Of a stretch of DNA of 64,000 nucleotides, positions 32,427 to 44,681 are shown piece after piece (the stretch's first letter is position 1; each line of letters starts with the position of its first letter). The position numbers and the translations under genes were made by a program. Origin of the DNA: Rosa chinensis (taxonomy: Eukaryota > Streptophyta > Magnoliopsida > Rosales > Rosaceae). Where the stretch lies: assembly GCF_002994745.2 (NCBI RefSeq), contig NW_020126823.1, positions 62,001 to 126,000 on the forward strand. Reading direction: 5' to 3'. Below the pieces are notes generated by a model that was given only the letters and a program-made list of their open reading frames with translations, had not been told where the DNA came from and made no database searches.

Positions 32427-34706
32427 TGATAGGAGCATTTTAATGCGACGTTTTACTTGCTTTTCCCTGCATTTTCTGCGTTATTTCCTTAATAAAACCC
32501 TGTTTAGGAAAGTTTCCATTCTTTGATTGGGAAAGTTCCTATTTGTAGAAAGTTTCTATTTTTGTAGTTTTTATTTATCATTTTTAGAAAGTTTCCCACT
32601 TTTCATTTTAGGAAAGTTTCTATTTTTCTTACTAGTTTCTATTTTCAGGTCCTTGTCACAAATGAGCTGAAACGAGCTCACAAATGGAGAGAGAAGCTAG
32701 CCAACGTTGGAGGGAGACAAGATGAAGTACAAAGGGAAGCACAAATGAGCAGAAATGAAGAAATGAAGCTTTCCTGGTCCAACCAGGAAACCCTGTCCAG
32801 AAAAGGAAAGCTTGCCAAAACAAGACTTTTGAGCCAACCATGAATGGAGATCGAATTAATGAAGTGACATGGCATGAGAGAAGCTTCTTGAAGACTCTAG
32901 ATGATGACATGGCACAAAGGTGGCGCATGGAGGCCCAAGAACTCTCAAGACTTGTTGGATTTTCGGCAAATGGATCAAAAGCCCACAAAGCCCATGCAAT
33001 TAGGGTTTGTGACGCAATGAAGAAACCCTAGAGATGTTTGCCGTCCAAAATGAAGAGAGAAACAAGGAAAATGACGTGGAAAATCAGAAATTAAAAGGAG
33101 ATTTTCTAGGGAGATTTTCTAGGGCTATTTTTATGGAAATTCATCAAGAGATAAACCCTAGAATATCTTTTGCCGTCCAAGCCAAGAGGAAAAGAAGGAA
33201 GTTGCCGTGTGAATTAAAAGAAAACCCTAGAGAATTCGGCAAGGAGATATTCAAGGGAGAAATAAAAGGAAAGAGAAAAAGGTGGAGACCAAGAAAAGCT
33301 CAAAAGAAGTCTAGATACATTCCTTAATTCCCTAAAGGAAGTTTGGCCGAATTGAACTACAAAAATCAGAATTATATCAAGGGAATTTCGGCAAGATTAT
33401 TTAGGGAATTAAATGGAATTTTGTGATTGGTTGAACCACCTCATAGGGCTTATTTGGCAAGATATTATTGGAGGAAATTATGTGGAATTTTCAGATTAAT
33501 TCCATAAGGTTTACACGGCTTGGAGAGCAAGTTGGCCGTCCCCTATATAACCTCCCCTCTTCTCAACGTTTTGGGGTTCCAAGTTCCATTCTTTACGTTT
33601 ACACTTTGAGAAAATAATTCAGAAAACTCTTTAGACTAGCCGTGCTCCTCTCCATCCTCTAGGGCAACCACGAAGTGCAAGCAAGGCCAAGGAAGAAGAA
33701 GACAAGCCGTGCACACCATCCACCCTCCACCTTGAAGATTGCTTTCGAAATTCAAGAGACCACATCATCACTTCATTCATCTCATCTTCATCACGGTGTA
33801 ATCCGATTCTCCTTGTACCTTTGCTTTGTATTTTCGTTGGTTTTGCCTTAGTTGACACATATGTATGAACAAGTATTGTTTTCTGAAATTTTATGATGAA
33901 TTGTTAATTTTCAGATTCATATATTGCGATTTATGGTTGCTTTTGTGTGAGTGTTTGATTAAATTTGCATGATAGATAACTTTTGTATTTTAATCTTATG
34001 TGGTTGCAAACACTTAGGGTTTTGATATAATTGGTGCTACGAATTTAAGAACATGAATCAACTTTTTGGTTTTGTGTTCTTGGATCGATAAGTAGTAAAG
34101 GTTTTGTACAAAAACCGAATTTAATCAAAGAAGATTGCAATTAGGTGGACTTTTTCATACTAAGTTGCACATTTGAGTTGATAGCCTTTCTAGGTGCTTA
34201 ATGCGTTAAATATGACATGATTGACTAGCTTTCTAGGGTTTGATTGCATGTTTGATAGGATTAATCTAGGTGCTTTCGCTTAGGTTAATTAGCATTGAAA
34301 GTAAAATATGGGAAATTGTTTGCTTTTGAACGTTTCACATGATCAACTCCTCTTGCATGACTATGATGAACAATGATGAACTTGAATCAATTTTAATCAT
34401 GAGTTTCGACTTTGATCTTTGTTCTTACATTCCATTTATATTTTTATGTTTTTGCGTTTTTAATTATTTAGTTAGCTTTTATTTTCGAAAATAGAAAACC
34501 AAAAACCAAAAATCCCCCCTTTTTCGTAATTATGTATATATTTTGTTATATTTTTGTAAATATTATACTTTGTTTTAATTTTAATTGTTTAATTGTTTGA
34601 CAATGACAGGTGTACCCTCAATCCCCGGAATAGAACGATCCCTATTTATTACGTACTACTAATGACATTTCAGGGTTAAATTGGTCGCTCGATAAAAGCG
34701 ACATCA
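32427..34706 (+). repeat. 3' LTR of element D (2280 bp)
   Basis: Same length and, by reading, same sequence as 24861-27140. Followed by the GTCTC TSD copy. Confidence 0.93.
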
Positions 34707-35871
34707 GTCTCTCGTGTTCGCCCTCCCCTACCTGGCCATTTCAGTAAGGTTGCCCAAAGGATGTAGGAGGGACTTTGTGTCTAGACGACTATACTTGGGC
34801 CGCACGTCCACTTGATTTACCCCTTGGAATTTAATTTGATATCAATGATATTTGTAACAAACGAAAATGTTGTGATTCACTAAGGTATATTGGATTAAAC
34901 ATAGTCTTGAAAAGGGTAGCTGTTTCAGTCCCATTGCACATCGAGACTCCCTGTTCCCGTACCTAAGTGTTGAAAATAATTGTAAAGAAAAGGAAAGAAT
35001 AAGAATTTTTGTAAGTATTTTCGTAAAAAGAAAAAAAAAAAAAGAAAAAAAAGACTTGTTGTGTAGTTTGTTATTTGAAAGATTTTGTACAAAATGTGTC
35101 TAATCTTGTTAAACAAAAGAAAAAAAAAAGAAAAAAAAATTTTAATTATGCATATCGTTAAATTCTTGATTGTTATAAGTGTGTAAAATCGTATGAGTAG
35201 ATAAGGGCCCTTTTGTTAATATTGGCTTTAACCCTTCATTAGTGCCTTTCTGAGGTCTTATGAGGTTGAGGGCGGCTTTTATTAGCATTTGGAGAACTGT
35301 CTAACACATGAGTTCTTTCCAAGCTGAGTAAGGGGCATATAGGTGGTGTCTTAGGTTGAGACCCTGGGTGATGGGTTCAAATTGGATCTCAGAGATACTA
35401 TAGACTGTGCCTAAACCACAATGTGGGAGTAGCCAATAGGGGCCTAAACCTCAATGAGGGAGTAGCCTCCGTAGTGTCACCAAAATGAGTCCTCCCTCTC
35501 ACTTACCTCTTAATCTGGCCATCTAGCCTTCTGAAACAAAGGAAAGCGACTTATGTCTAGGCGACTATCCCTAGATCGTATCTCACCAATAGTAGTGGTT
35601 TCTATTGGGCTCGACTTACAAAATGTAATCAATTGAGATATTAACTTTATTTTGTAAAGATAATAATACACTTGAACATAACCTCCACATGTAAATTGTG
35701 TTGTTTTGTCCATTTTATACTTGTATAAATTTCTTACGTGGTTTATTTGTAAAGATTGTGGATATTTTGTAATTTATACTTCTCTTTATACTAGTAAATC
35801 GTGAATAGTGACTCATGAATAGTGACGTTTTGTGCTTGTGTCTCTGTGTAAAATTATGTACATTATACTTG

Positions 35872-35902
<31 letters not shown>

Positions 35903-38021
35903 GTGAATAGTGAATAGTGACGTTTTTTTTGTATAAATCATTAATTTGTATTTCTTTTATTGTATAGTCACTAACTTTATTTAGTGGAGGTCCGTCTGGC
36001 TGAAAGACGTTAAATTCAAGCGCTGCTTGGGAGGCAACCCAATTCAGAAGTAGTTGTGAAGGAGTCTACACACGCAGATTTGATTTCTCCTTCCCTATTT
36101 CTCTCTCTTTTCATCTTGCTTTTTGTTTTAGTAGTTATTTTTGTAAATTCCATCCCTATATGCTTACTTGTTTCATTGCATGCTTATGATTGATTACATT
36201 GAGGACACTGCAATATTTAAGTGTGGGGGAAGGGATTTATACTTTTATTTTGAGTCATATATTGAAAAATACAAAAAAATTGAAAAATGTCAAAAAAATT
36301 TAAAAATTTTCGTTGCTTTTGTTTTTGTTTGAGTCTTAAGATGCCCTTTCAACTGTCTAGGATGATTCTATATCTCTGAAATCATGATTAAAAGAGGATC
36401 ACAATATTGAGATGATTTTAACATGGTATTCTTTGGTTAATTGAGATATATGAAAAATGTATGCATGTGTAGTGGATATGGATTTCGTAACCTTGGTACA
36501 GAATATGAGCATGTTAAGATGAGTTTTGATTCATAAAAACCCATGTGAGATATTTGAGCCATGTCCCTTTTTCTTGGAGTGTTAAAATGAAAAATATACT
36601 CTTATTTTCTTGGCGATGTTTTGATGATCTCATTATTCTTTCATTTGATTGACTACTTGCCATAGATTAAGTTTGATGGACTAGAGAATGCTAGAATTCA
36701 CTCTTGTGCTTGTTGAAACGTTGTATCAATACATGGCCCTGATTCTGGAAGGGATAGAGGCACCCTAGGAATTACCACCATTGCCAAATGAGCTTGTGTC
36801 CCTATTTGTGCCCTTCGTGGGACTCCCCTAGATAAGCCCTTTGAGCCTACATTGAGCCTTTTCGTTCATCACCCTTAAAATCCTTAACCATGAAGCTTAG
36901 TATAGTTACAACCCTACCCTTTGTTCTAAGAACTTAGTGGAGCTATCTTTTGAGACATACTACGTGGGTTTGGTGCTAAGGATGAAAATTGAGAAGAGGT
37001 GAAAGTTCAAGTGTGGGGGTAGACTTGTCCATATAAAAAAAATATATATATATATATATATATGTGAAAGCCGTGAAAAATGAAAAAGAAAAAATGTGTA
37101 CGGCTAGAAAATTAAAAGAAAGAAAAGAAAAAAATGTATATGGATTTTAGTCCCCCATACTTGGTGAGTTTGGAGTTTGTTTTGAATTGAAGGCCCATTA
37201 TTGAAGAATTTGGTCTTTGTCCAGTTCACAAGAGTTCAAGGGAAGTTTAGAGTGAAGTTTGGGCCCAACATGAAGACATTAGGCTCTTTTATAAAACCTC
37301 TATGGGATGTGACGTTTTGAATGCCTTGGTGGATTTCTAGAAGTCTCTACATTTACATGAGCTCTGCTAGGTTTTTAGGACACTTTGATAAATCCTTACC
37401 CTTCAATTCTTAAAACCTTGAGCCTTGGCCCCATTACAACCCTTAAGAAGACCTTCTTGATCCTTAAGATGGGACAGCCTTTGATTTGTGGAGATGAGTT
37501 ACAAGAGTTGAACATATGGCTTGGGTACATCCGTGCAAGTAGTTGATATCCTTCATGAGATCTTTTGAAAAAAAAAAAAATTATATTCACGAAGTGCTTT
37601 TCGTTTCATATATATGTGAGCTATTTGATTGCCTTAAAATATGTTCTCTCACATATAATTGAGTGATTATAGGCTTTTAAGCATTGCCATGATCTGAGAG
37701 AAGAAAGAGTGGATATCCCTTGTGAGGATTTGAATCATACTTATTTGAAACATGCTTAACAGAACCCATCACCATTGTTACAACCAAGTCCTACTTGTGT
37801 ATGTGAAGATTATGTGTTTCAATTAACCCTCGAATGCTTAAACATTGAATCTTGGTTGAGTGCTAATCTTGATATTGTGAAAGTAAGAGATTGTTGAGAC
37901 AAAAAGTTGAAGGGCATTAGAGTCTTTGCTAGTGTAGAGTCTCTAAATTTTCGTTGAGTCTTAGTGTGTGTCTTAGTGTGATTTTGCTAAGGGACTAGCA
38001 AAAGCTAAGTGTGGGGGAATT
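34707..38021 (+). other. Rest of element C internal region
   Basis: Resumes module 1 (to about 34811) after the GTCTC copy, then module 2 (about 35191-35620), an A tract (35876-35902), and a junction near 35985 where the leader meets the post-stop region without any gag or pol. Hairpin CGTCT/AGACG follows (about 35991-36010). PPT-like copies at 36219 and 37009. (TA)n at about 37042-37063. No coding ORF. Confidence 0.78.
38007..38021 (+). other. Polypurine tract, element C
   Basis: AAGTGTGGGGGAATT directly before the 3' LTR. Confidence 0.85.
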
Positions 38022-40337
38022 TGATAGGAGCATTTTAATGCGACGTTTTAACTGCATTTCCCTACATTTTCTGCGTTATTTCCTTAATAAAACCCTGTTT
38101 AGGAAAGTTTCCATTCTTTGAATGGGAAAGTTCCTATTTGTAGAAAGTTTCCATTTTTGTAGTTTCTATTTTTCATTTTTAGAAAGTTTCCCATTTTCAA
38201 TTTAGGAAAGTTGCCCTTTTTCATTTTAGGAAAGTTTCTATTTTTCACTAACAGTTTCTATTTTCAGGTCCTTGTCACAAATGAGCTGAAATGAGCTCAC
38301 AAATGGAGAGAGAAGCTAGCCAACGTTGGAGGGAGACAAGATGAAGTACAAAGGGAAGCACAAATGAGCAGAAATGAAGAAATGAAGCTTTCCTGGTCCA
38401 ACCAGGAAACCCTGTCCAGAAAAGGAAAGCTTGCCAAAACAAGACTCTTGAGCCAACCATGAATGGAAATCGAATTAATGAAGTGACATGGCATGAGAGA
38501 AGCTTCTTGAAGACTCTAGATGATGACATGGCATAAAGGTGGCGCATGGAGGCCCAAGAACTCTCAAGAATGAAGTGGATTTTCGGCAATTGGATTAAAA
38601 GCCCACAAAGCCCATGGAATTAGGGTTTTTAACGCATGATTAAACCCTAGGGAGAGTTTGCCGTCCAAAAGCAAGGAGAGAAACAAGGAAAATGACGTGG
38701 AAAATCAGAATTATCAAAGAGGATTTCGGTTGAGATTTTCTAGGGTAATTTTTATGGAAAGAAAATATACTTGGAGACTTACCCTACAAAGTTTGCCGTC
38801 CAATGCCAAGAGAAAAACAAGGGAATTAAAAGAAAACCCTAGAGAATTCGGCAAGAGATATTCAAGGGAGAAATAAAAGGAAAGAGAAAAAGGTGGAGAC
38901 CAAGAAAAGCTCAAAAGAAGTCTAGATACATTCCTATATTCCCTAAAGGAATTTTTGCCGAATTTAAAGTATAAAATCAGAATATATCCATGGAATTTCG
39001 GCAAGATTATTTAGGGAATTAAATTGGAATTATATGATTGGTTGGACCACCTCATAGGACTTATGTGGCAAGCTATCATTGGAGGAAACTATGTGGCATT
39101 TTCAGATTAATTCCATGGAAAATAAAGAAGAAATATACGGCTTGGAGAGCAAGGAGGCCGTGCTCCTATATATACTCTCTTATATGTGACGTTGAAGGAC
39201 CGGAGACTCTCTAGAAAACTTTAGAAAAAAAAATCAGAAATTTTACTCTTGTTGCCGTGAGGTTTTCCTCTCCTATCTCCATCCTCTAGAGCAAGCCACG
39301 AGTTCAAGCAAGGCCAAGGGAGAAGAAGAATTGCCGTGAGCATCATCATCCACCACCATTCTTGAAGCTTGCTTTCGAGATTCAAGAGACCACATCCTTA
39401 ATTCGTTCATCTCATCTTCATCCATGGTGTAATCCGATTCTCCTTTGTAACCTTTGCTTTGTATTTCGTTGGTTTTGCTTTAGTTGACATATATGTTTGA
39501 ACAATTGTTAATTTCTGGAATTTTTATGATTAATTGAGAATTTTCAGATTCATATTATTGTTCTTCGAGAGTTGCTTATGTGAGTTTGTTTAATTAAATT
39601 TGCGTTATAGATATCCTTTGTGTATTAATCTTATTTGGGTCGACACTTATAGGGTTTATGCATAATTGTTGCTAGGTTTAAGAACATGAAATCGACTTTT
39701 CGTTTTGTGTAAACTTGAATCAAAGTAGTAAAGGTTTTGTACAAAGATCGAATTTAATTAAAGAGGATTGCAATTAGGTGGACTTTTCCATACTAAGTTG
39801 TACACTTGAGTTAATAGCCTTTCTCTATGTGTAATGCGTTGAACATGTTATGATTGACTAGCTTTCTAGGGCTTGAATGCATGTTTGATAGGATTAGTCT
39901 TTGTGCTTTCACTTAGATTAATTAGCATTGAAAAGTAAAATATGGGAAATTGTTTGCTTTTAACGTTTCACATGATCAACTCCTTTCTCATGACTTAGAT
40001 GAACGATATTAGGGTTTGAATCGATTTTAATCATATGTTTCGGTTTTTGATCTTTGTTCTCTCATTCCATTTGTATTTTTATGTTTTTGCATTTTAATTG
40101 TTTTGTTAACTTAGTTTTATTTTCGAAAAACCCAAAAACAAAATTCCCCCTTTTTCGTAAATAATGTTTATACTTGTGAATATCTTTGTGAATATTATAC
40201 TTTGTTTTAATTTTAATTGTTTAATTGTTTGACAATGACAGGTGTACCCTCAATCCCCGGAATAGAACGATCCCTATTTGCTTATACTACTAATGACATT
40301 TCAGGGTTAAATTGGTCGCTTCCCAAAAGCGACACCA
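38022..40337 (+). repeat. 3' LTR of element C (2316 bp)
   Basis: Near-identical to 22088-24402. TATA box at 39167-39174. Ends GCGACACCA, then the ATATG TSD copy. Confidence 0.92.
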
Positions 40338-42586
40338 ATATGGAGTTCTACTCATACTAGGAGAGCTATGGAACGATCATGAAGAATCTAGAAGACTCAA
40401 GAAGATCATATGCCGTGCACATGGAAGAGAAAGCAACAAGGAATTCGGATTTCAAAGCAATGTGGAATTTGGACTTCTTGTTGAGTTTGGATTGGAATTG
40501 CCGTGAGGTTCTTGAAGGTTCTAGGGAGTTCTTGATGTTTCTACTTCAGAATAGGCGTGGAAGACATGTGAGAGGCATGTGATGTGAAGGAAAACCGAAT
40601 TGGACTCAACTTGTGCATTAAAAGTCAAATCCATTACAGATTCGGAAATCTGCCTGTGCAGATCAGTCAACTTCAATGGAGTGTCAAAAATCGTTCAGAG
40701 CTCAGAAAATTATGATCTTTATATGGTTGGAAAGCTACAGATGTCTAGTTTCCAGAGCTTTTTACAGCTCATCAATATCTATTTTCTAGAGAAAGTTATG
40801 GCCGTTTTAGTGGACTGAGGTCAATCCTGCCGGAAATCTGTTTCGTGAGAAAGAAGTCCTAAATCAACACAAACTAACAGAAACCAAGTAGAAACGAATT
40901 GGGAGTGCCTTGAGACGTTCTCCTATATATACCTTGTGTATTAGACGTTTCAAGGTTCAGAATTTTCTCCACAATTTCGTATTCTCACTCGTTCTCTCTA
41001 GTTTTCAGGTTTTCGCAATCTTCAAGGAGCAAGGCCGTAACCATCCATCTTCCTAGCCGTGATCAACACTTGTGCATCATCTTGGATCTGCTTTGGACCT
41101 TGGGACGTGATCAAGGGTTGTCCACACCATCATCTTTTCATGTATTCTTACGGTTTTGGCTTTCTTGTAGTTAGAATTTCTGCTTTGGAATTTCTGTTGT
41201 TTAAACCGAACCTATGATGTGACAAACTGATTTTTGGATGCAATTTAGATGGTTCTTTTCATGATTGATGTGTTTATGTGTTCTTGATCTTTCTTAGTTG
41301 CCGAAATTAAAGAATAATAATCTGGTTTTATGCTTCATTACAAGTTAACGATTCTCTAAGTCTGACAAACAATTAGGATGACTTGCATGTAACTTGCTAG
41401 TAATTAGGGTTGATGCTTTGTGAACCTTAATTCGAAATAAGTAGTAAAGGCTTGCTTTGAGTCGAAATCAGATTATGCATGTGATGATAAGTTTTGACTT
41501 GCTTTGAGTGCTTGGATTTGCATGTTCATCAATTCTTTCTTGAACTTAATGATTTGGAAACGAATTTTCAACGTATGTGTGTATTCGGGTTTTCAAAATA
41601 AATTGACTTAGTGCTTTGCTATTTCGGTTCACATAAGAAAGAAAGTTAAAAGGGACATTGGTTGCTTTGATCTTTGTGTCTTGATTGATGGTGTTCTTGG
41701 CAATTAATAAAGATTAAGGGATGCATGAATATGTTGTTCTTGATTGTTCTTGATGAATTGTTTTCCAAAAATTCTTCTTTTCCCACCTTTGTATAGAAAC
41801 GATTTTAATCTTTTAATGTTTTCGAAATTTTATGTTTTTCAATCTTCAAAAACCCCCCATCTTTATGTTTTCTTGTTTTTGTAAATAATTAAAATTAACT
41901 TAGAATTTTTAGGTAGCATGTTCATATAAATAATAAGATAAAATAAAAAAAATAATAAATGTTTTTAAATTCGTGAATAGTGTCTCCGTGAATAGTAAAT
42001 ATGTGTTTGTTTTAGTTTTAGTGTTTTTTAGGAGTTTGTTATGTGTTTGTTATGTGCTCCTATTTTTTAGGGATTAGCTCCTAAATTTTAGGGAAAGTAG
42101 TTAGAGTTAGTTTTGACTTAGGAGTCCTAATTTGACTTTGCTTCTAATTTGTTTTCTAATTTTATTTGACTTCCTAATCCTTATAGAAGTAGTAATCCTT
42201 GTTGTATATGGATTCCTAATATAATTATGACTTGTAAATTGTGTATAAATAGGAGTAGGATTTCCATAACCTTTTCTAACTCAAATTCTTTCTTCTTTTC
42301 GATATGTGTGAGTATATATACTTGTGATTTTCGTTTCTTTCTCTCATTCCTTTGTCTTCTAATTTCGTGTGATATGTATGTATGATTGCTCTCTAACTCT
42401 TGGTTCTAATTCTATGCATGCTTGTACTTGTAAAAATTATAATTTCGTATACTTGTATATTCTTTTCTTTAATTTGTTTCTCACATGTTAGCACCCTCAA
42501 TCCCCGGCTTGAACGATCCCTGCTTATCCTATACTAACGCTCGACATTTTCAGGGTTTAAATTGGCGAATGCTTTTGCACGTATCA
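40338..42586 (+). repeat. LTR of element E (3' part, after element C)
   Basis: Opens with the right ATATG copy, continues the fragment at 21875-22087 and ends GTATCA before a PBS. Sequence is diverged from the other LTRs, but U5 keeps TCAATCCCCGG followed by C. Two TATA-like boxes: TATATATA at 40924-40931 and TATAAATA near 42244. Total visible LTR about 2.46 kb, with its start off-window. No convincing ORF. Confidence 0.8.
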
Positions 42587-42591
42587 ATTTT

Positions 42592-42609
42592 TGGCGCCGT
42601 TGCCGGGGA
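42592..42609 (+). other. Primer-binding site (tRNA-Asp), element E
   Basis: TGGCGCCGTTGCCGGGGA, then CTGAA instead of the TTGAA found in the other elements. Confidence 0.9.
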
Positions 42610-43570
42610 CTGAAAAGTCTTCATGTGATGAAAACGCCACTAAGGTAATTGATTTGGTAAGGGGCCGTGAACTTTGATGGAATAGGTGAAGTCCCTTTGT
42701 TAATATTAGCCTTAACCCCTTATTAGTACCTAATTTAGGTCTCTTAAGGTTGAGGGCGGCTCTTATTAACAATCGAACAATGTCTTACACTTAGGTTTCT
42801 TCTTATCTAAGTAAGTATAGCCTATGTGATATGGTGTCTAGAAAAGGGGACGACGTTCATGACGGGTTTTGAATCCAGAAGGCAATCAAACGAGCGTAAA
42901 CCACTATGTGGGAGTAGCTTGTGCCAAAATGGGTTCTACCTCTCGTGCTCGTCCTCCCCCACCTGGCCATTTCAGTAAGGTTGCCCAAAGGATTTGAAGA
43001 AAAATATGTGTAAAGACAAGGACTTGGGCCGCACGTCCAAAGCAAGGTTCATGACGTCTAATTGAGTCAATTCCTTAGACAATTTTTGAAATACATTGGT
43101 TTTGGTAAGAAGAAAGTAAGTCATAACGGAATAGGTGAGAGTTCTTTTATTAATACTTGTCAAGCAACCTCCTTTATCAAGTAGGCGCACCTTAGTAGCA
43201 TAGAGTGTCTAGGTTGATTGGATACGAGAAGTGCTGACAAAGGGTCTCGTCCCCTGTCAATCAAGTGAGCTGAGCTCCGCCAAAATCGTTCCTCTACTAC
43301 CTGGCTCTGTGTGAAAAGAGTTACCAAAAGATTTAGGAGGGGAGACTCGTATTAACATTAGAATCTCTGGGCCGCACGTCTAAACCTTGACTTACAATTC
43401 TCTTATTAAAGTTGATTAGTTCGAAAGTTGTAAAAGATTGTAACTAACCACTATAATTTTCGTTGACTTTGGTTTATGCATGTATAAATGTGACGTTTTT
43501 GATGTGTGTACCTTGGTCCACGTCTTGTTTATATTTTACTAACTTTATTCTTTATTCTATTTCAGGATCA
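42610..43570 (+). other. Untranslated leader of element E
   Basis: Diverged copies of module 1 (about 42679-43037, with GTAAGTATAG at 42811) and module 2 (about 43129-43382). Ends with ACTAAC (43538-43543), a T-rich tract and CAG at 43563-43565, a good match to a plant 3' splice site 23 nt from the branch-like A. Confidence 0.65.
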
Positions 43571-43591
43571 ATGAATGTCTGGATCATCTGA
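43571..43591 (+). CDS. Six-codon upstream ORF at E gag start
   Basis: ATGAATG context again. Reads MNVWII then TGA, overlapping the gag ATG at 43575 in another frame. Same length as in B, D, H and I but different codons. Confidence 0.45.
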   Translation: MNVWII

Positions 43592-43836
43592 CCCACCTAA
43601 GTACACCAAAACACCTCTTCACGTCATCAAAGATAGACTTGAGAGATTGAAGAAGAACTCGGACATCTTTGACGTTCAAGTGACTACACCTCTTCAATTT
43701 CGTGAACTTCAATTAGATAGTGAAGGGAATAGAGTAGAGGGAGGATCAGAAGCTTCTGACACTTCAGTTGTTCCATCACCACACCAAACGCCACCTCCAT
43801 CACCTCGTGCACTCTTAGTCGTTCCACCAGGCCTGG
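43575..43836 (+). pseudogene. gag: Element E gag, truncated at an inverted junction
   Basis: About 87 N-terminal residues of a gag related to that of B: both have a T.IK.RLERLK-like helix near residue 15-25, a charged middle part and a Ser/Pro-rich linker (PSPHQTPPPSP). Before the capsid region begins, the sequence switches to the reverse complement of another element's pol (F). The apparent ORF runs on for a few foreign residues to 43844. The gene cannot make a functional Gag. Confidence 0.75.
43827..43836. other. Palindromic inversion junction E/F
   Basis: CCAGGCCTGG, a perfect 10-bp palindrome, sits where forward E gag meets inverted F pol. No LTR or TSD is present here, so this is a rearrangement junction rather than an insertion end. 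Confidence 0.6.
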
Positions 43837-44681
43837 ACCACTGAAGGTAAAGTCTTGTTAGCAGATAACTGAATGGACAAGGGAGAAATAAACTTACCTA
43901 TATAGGGGGATGCCTCAAGAAAGGAGACGTTTTCAATGATCTTTCCTTCACAAGTGTCCTTCAATTCCTCCTCTGAGATGGTGACGCCACTTTTTGTGTA
44001 ACCTATTCCTTGTGCAAGTGTCGTGGCTAGGGTATCCTCATTCATGACATCAAACATTTTCTGTGCAAGATCATCCAAAATGTCAATAGAATAACAATCA
44101 CTTTCATCAAGAGGATACCTCATGGCTTCAAAAATGTTGAAGCCTATAATGTCACCATCGAACTCCATTGTGAGAGAGCCTGCATACACATCAATCTTCG
44201 TCCTAGCTGTCCTTAAGAAAGGACGTCCCAAAAGCAATGGAGTGGAACTCACAGGGGAGTCCTCCATTTCCAACACATAAAAATCAGCTGGGAAGATAAG
44301 ATGGTTAACCTGTACAAGCACATCCTCCAACAAACCTCTAGGGTATGCATTGGATCTGTCAGCTAACTGAATTATAACATTGTCAGATTTAAGTTCCCCT
44401 AGACCTAGGGTTTCATAAACAGAATAGGGCATAACATTAACAGATGCACCTAGGTCTAGCATGGCATTCTTAAATCTAGAGTTACCAATAGTACACGGAA
44501 TAGTAAAGCTTCCAGGATCCTTACATTTTGGAGGAATTTTCCTCTGAATCAAGGCAGAGACATTCTCACTTACCTTTACCACCTCCTTTTCACGGTTTAC
44601 TCTCCTAGTAGTGCAAAGCTATTTGAGCAACTTGGCATACTTAGGGACTTGCTTGATGGCCTCTAGGAGGGGTAAGTTTAC
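43837..44681 (-). pseudogene. pol: Element F protease-region fragment
   Basis: On the minus strand it matches B from the end of gag to just before RT. It includes the protease motif DLGAS and the following LLGRPFL segment. The frame is open for 255 codons from 44582 downwards, but an upstream GAG-to-TAG change (44619-44621) cuts it off from gag. It ends at the inverted junction, so RT, RNase H and integrase are missing. Confidence 0.82.

Larger units (their letters stand above)
24861..34706 (+). mobile_element. Element D: gag-only LTR retrotransposon (TR-GAG type)
   Basis: Complete, TSD GTCTC (24856-24860 and 34707-34711). Both LTRs are 2280 bp and I found no difference between them, so this is the youngest datable insertion in the window. 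Internal region: PBS, both leader modules, a 520-codon gag, 3' untranslated region, PPT. Protease, RT, RNase H and integrase are absent. Terminal-repeat elements carrying only gag are a known non-autonomous class in plants. Element H has the same architecture. Confidence 0.93.
22088..40337 (+). mobile_element. Element C: coding-free LTR retrotransposon, split by element D
   Basis: Complete element with TSD ATATG (22083-22087 and 40338-40342). LTRs of 2315 and 2316 bp differ, as far as I can read, by one T in a homopolymer (about 22270 against 38215) and one substitution (gagttgatag at 23874 against gagttaatag at 39806). Without D the internal region is about 3.77 kb: PBS, leader modules 1 and 2, 3' untranslated region, PPT. 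It has no gag and no pol. The near-identical LTRs show recent transposition that had to be supplied in trans. Confidence 0.92.
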
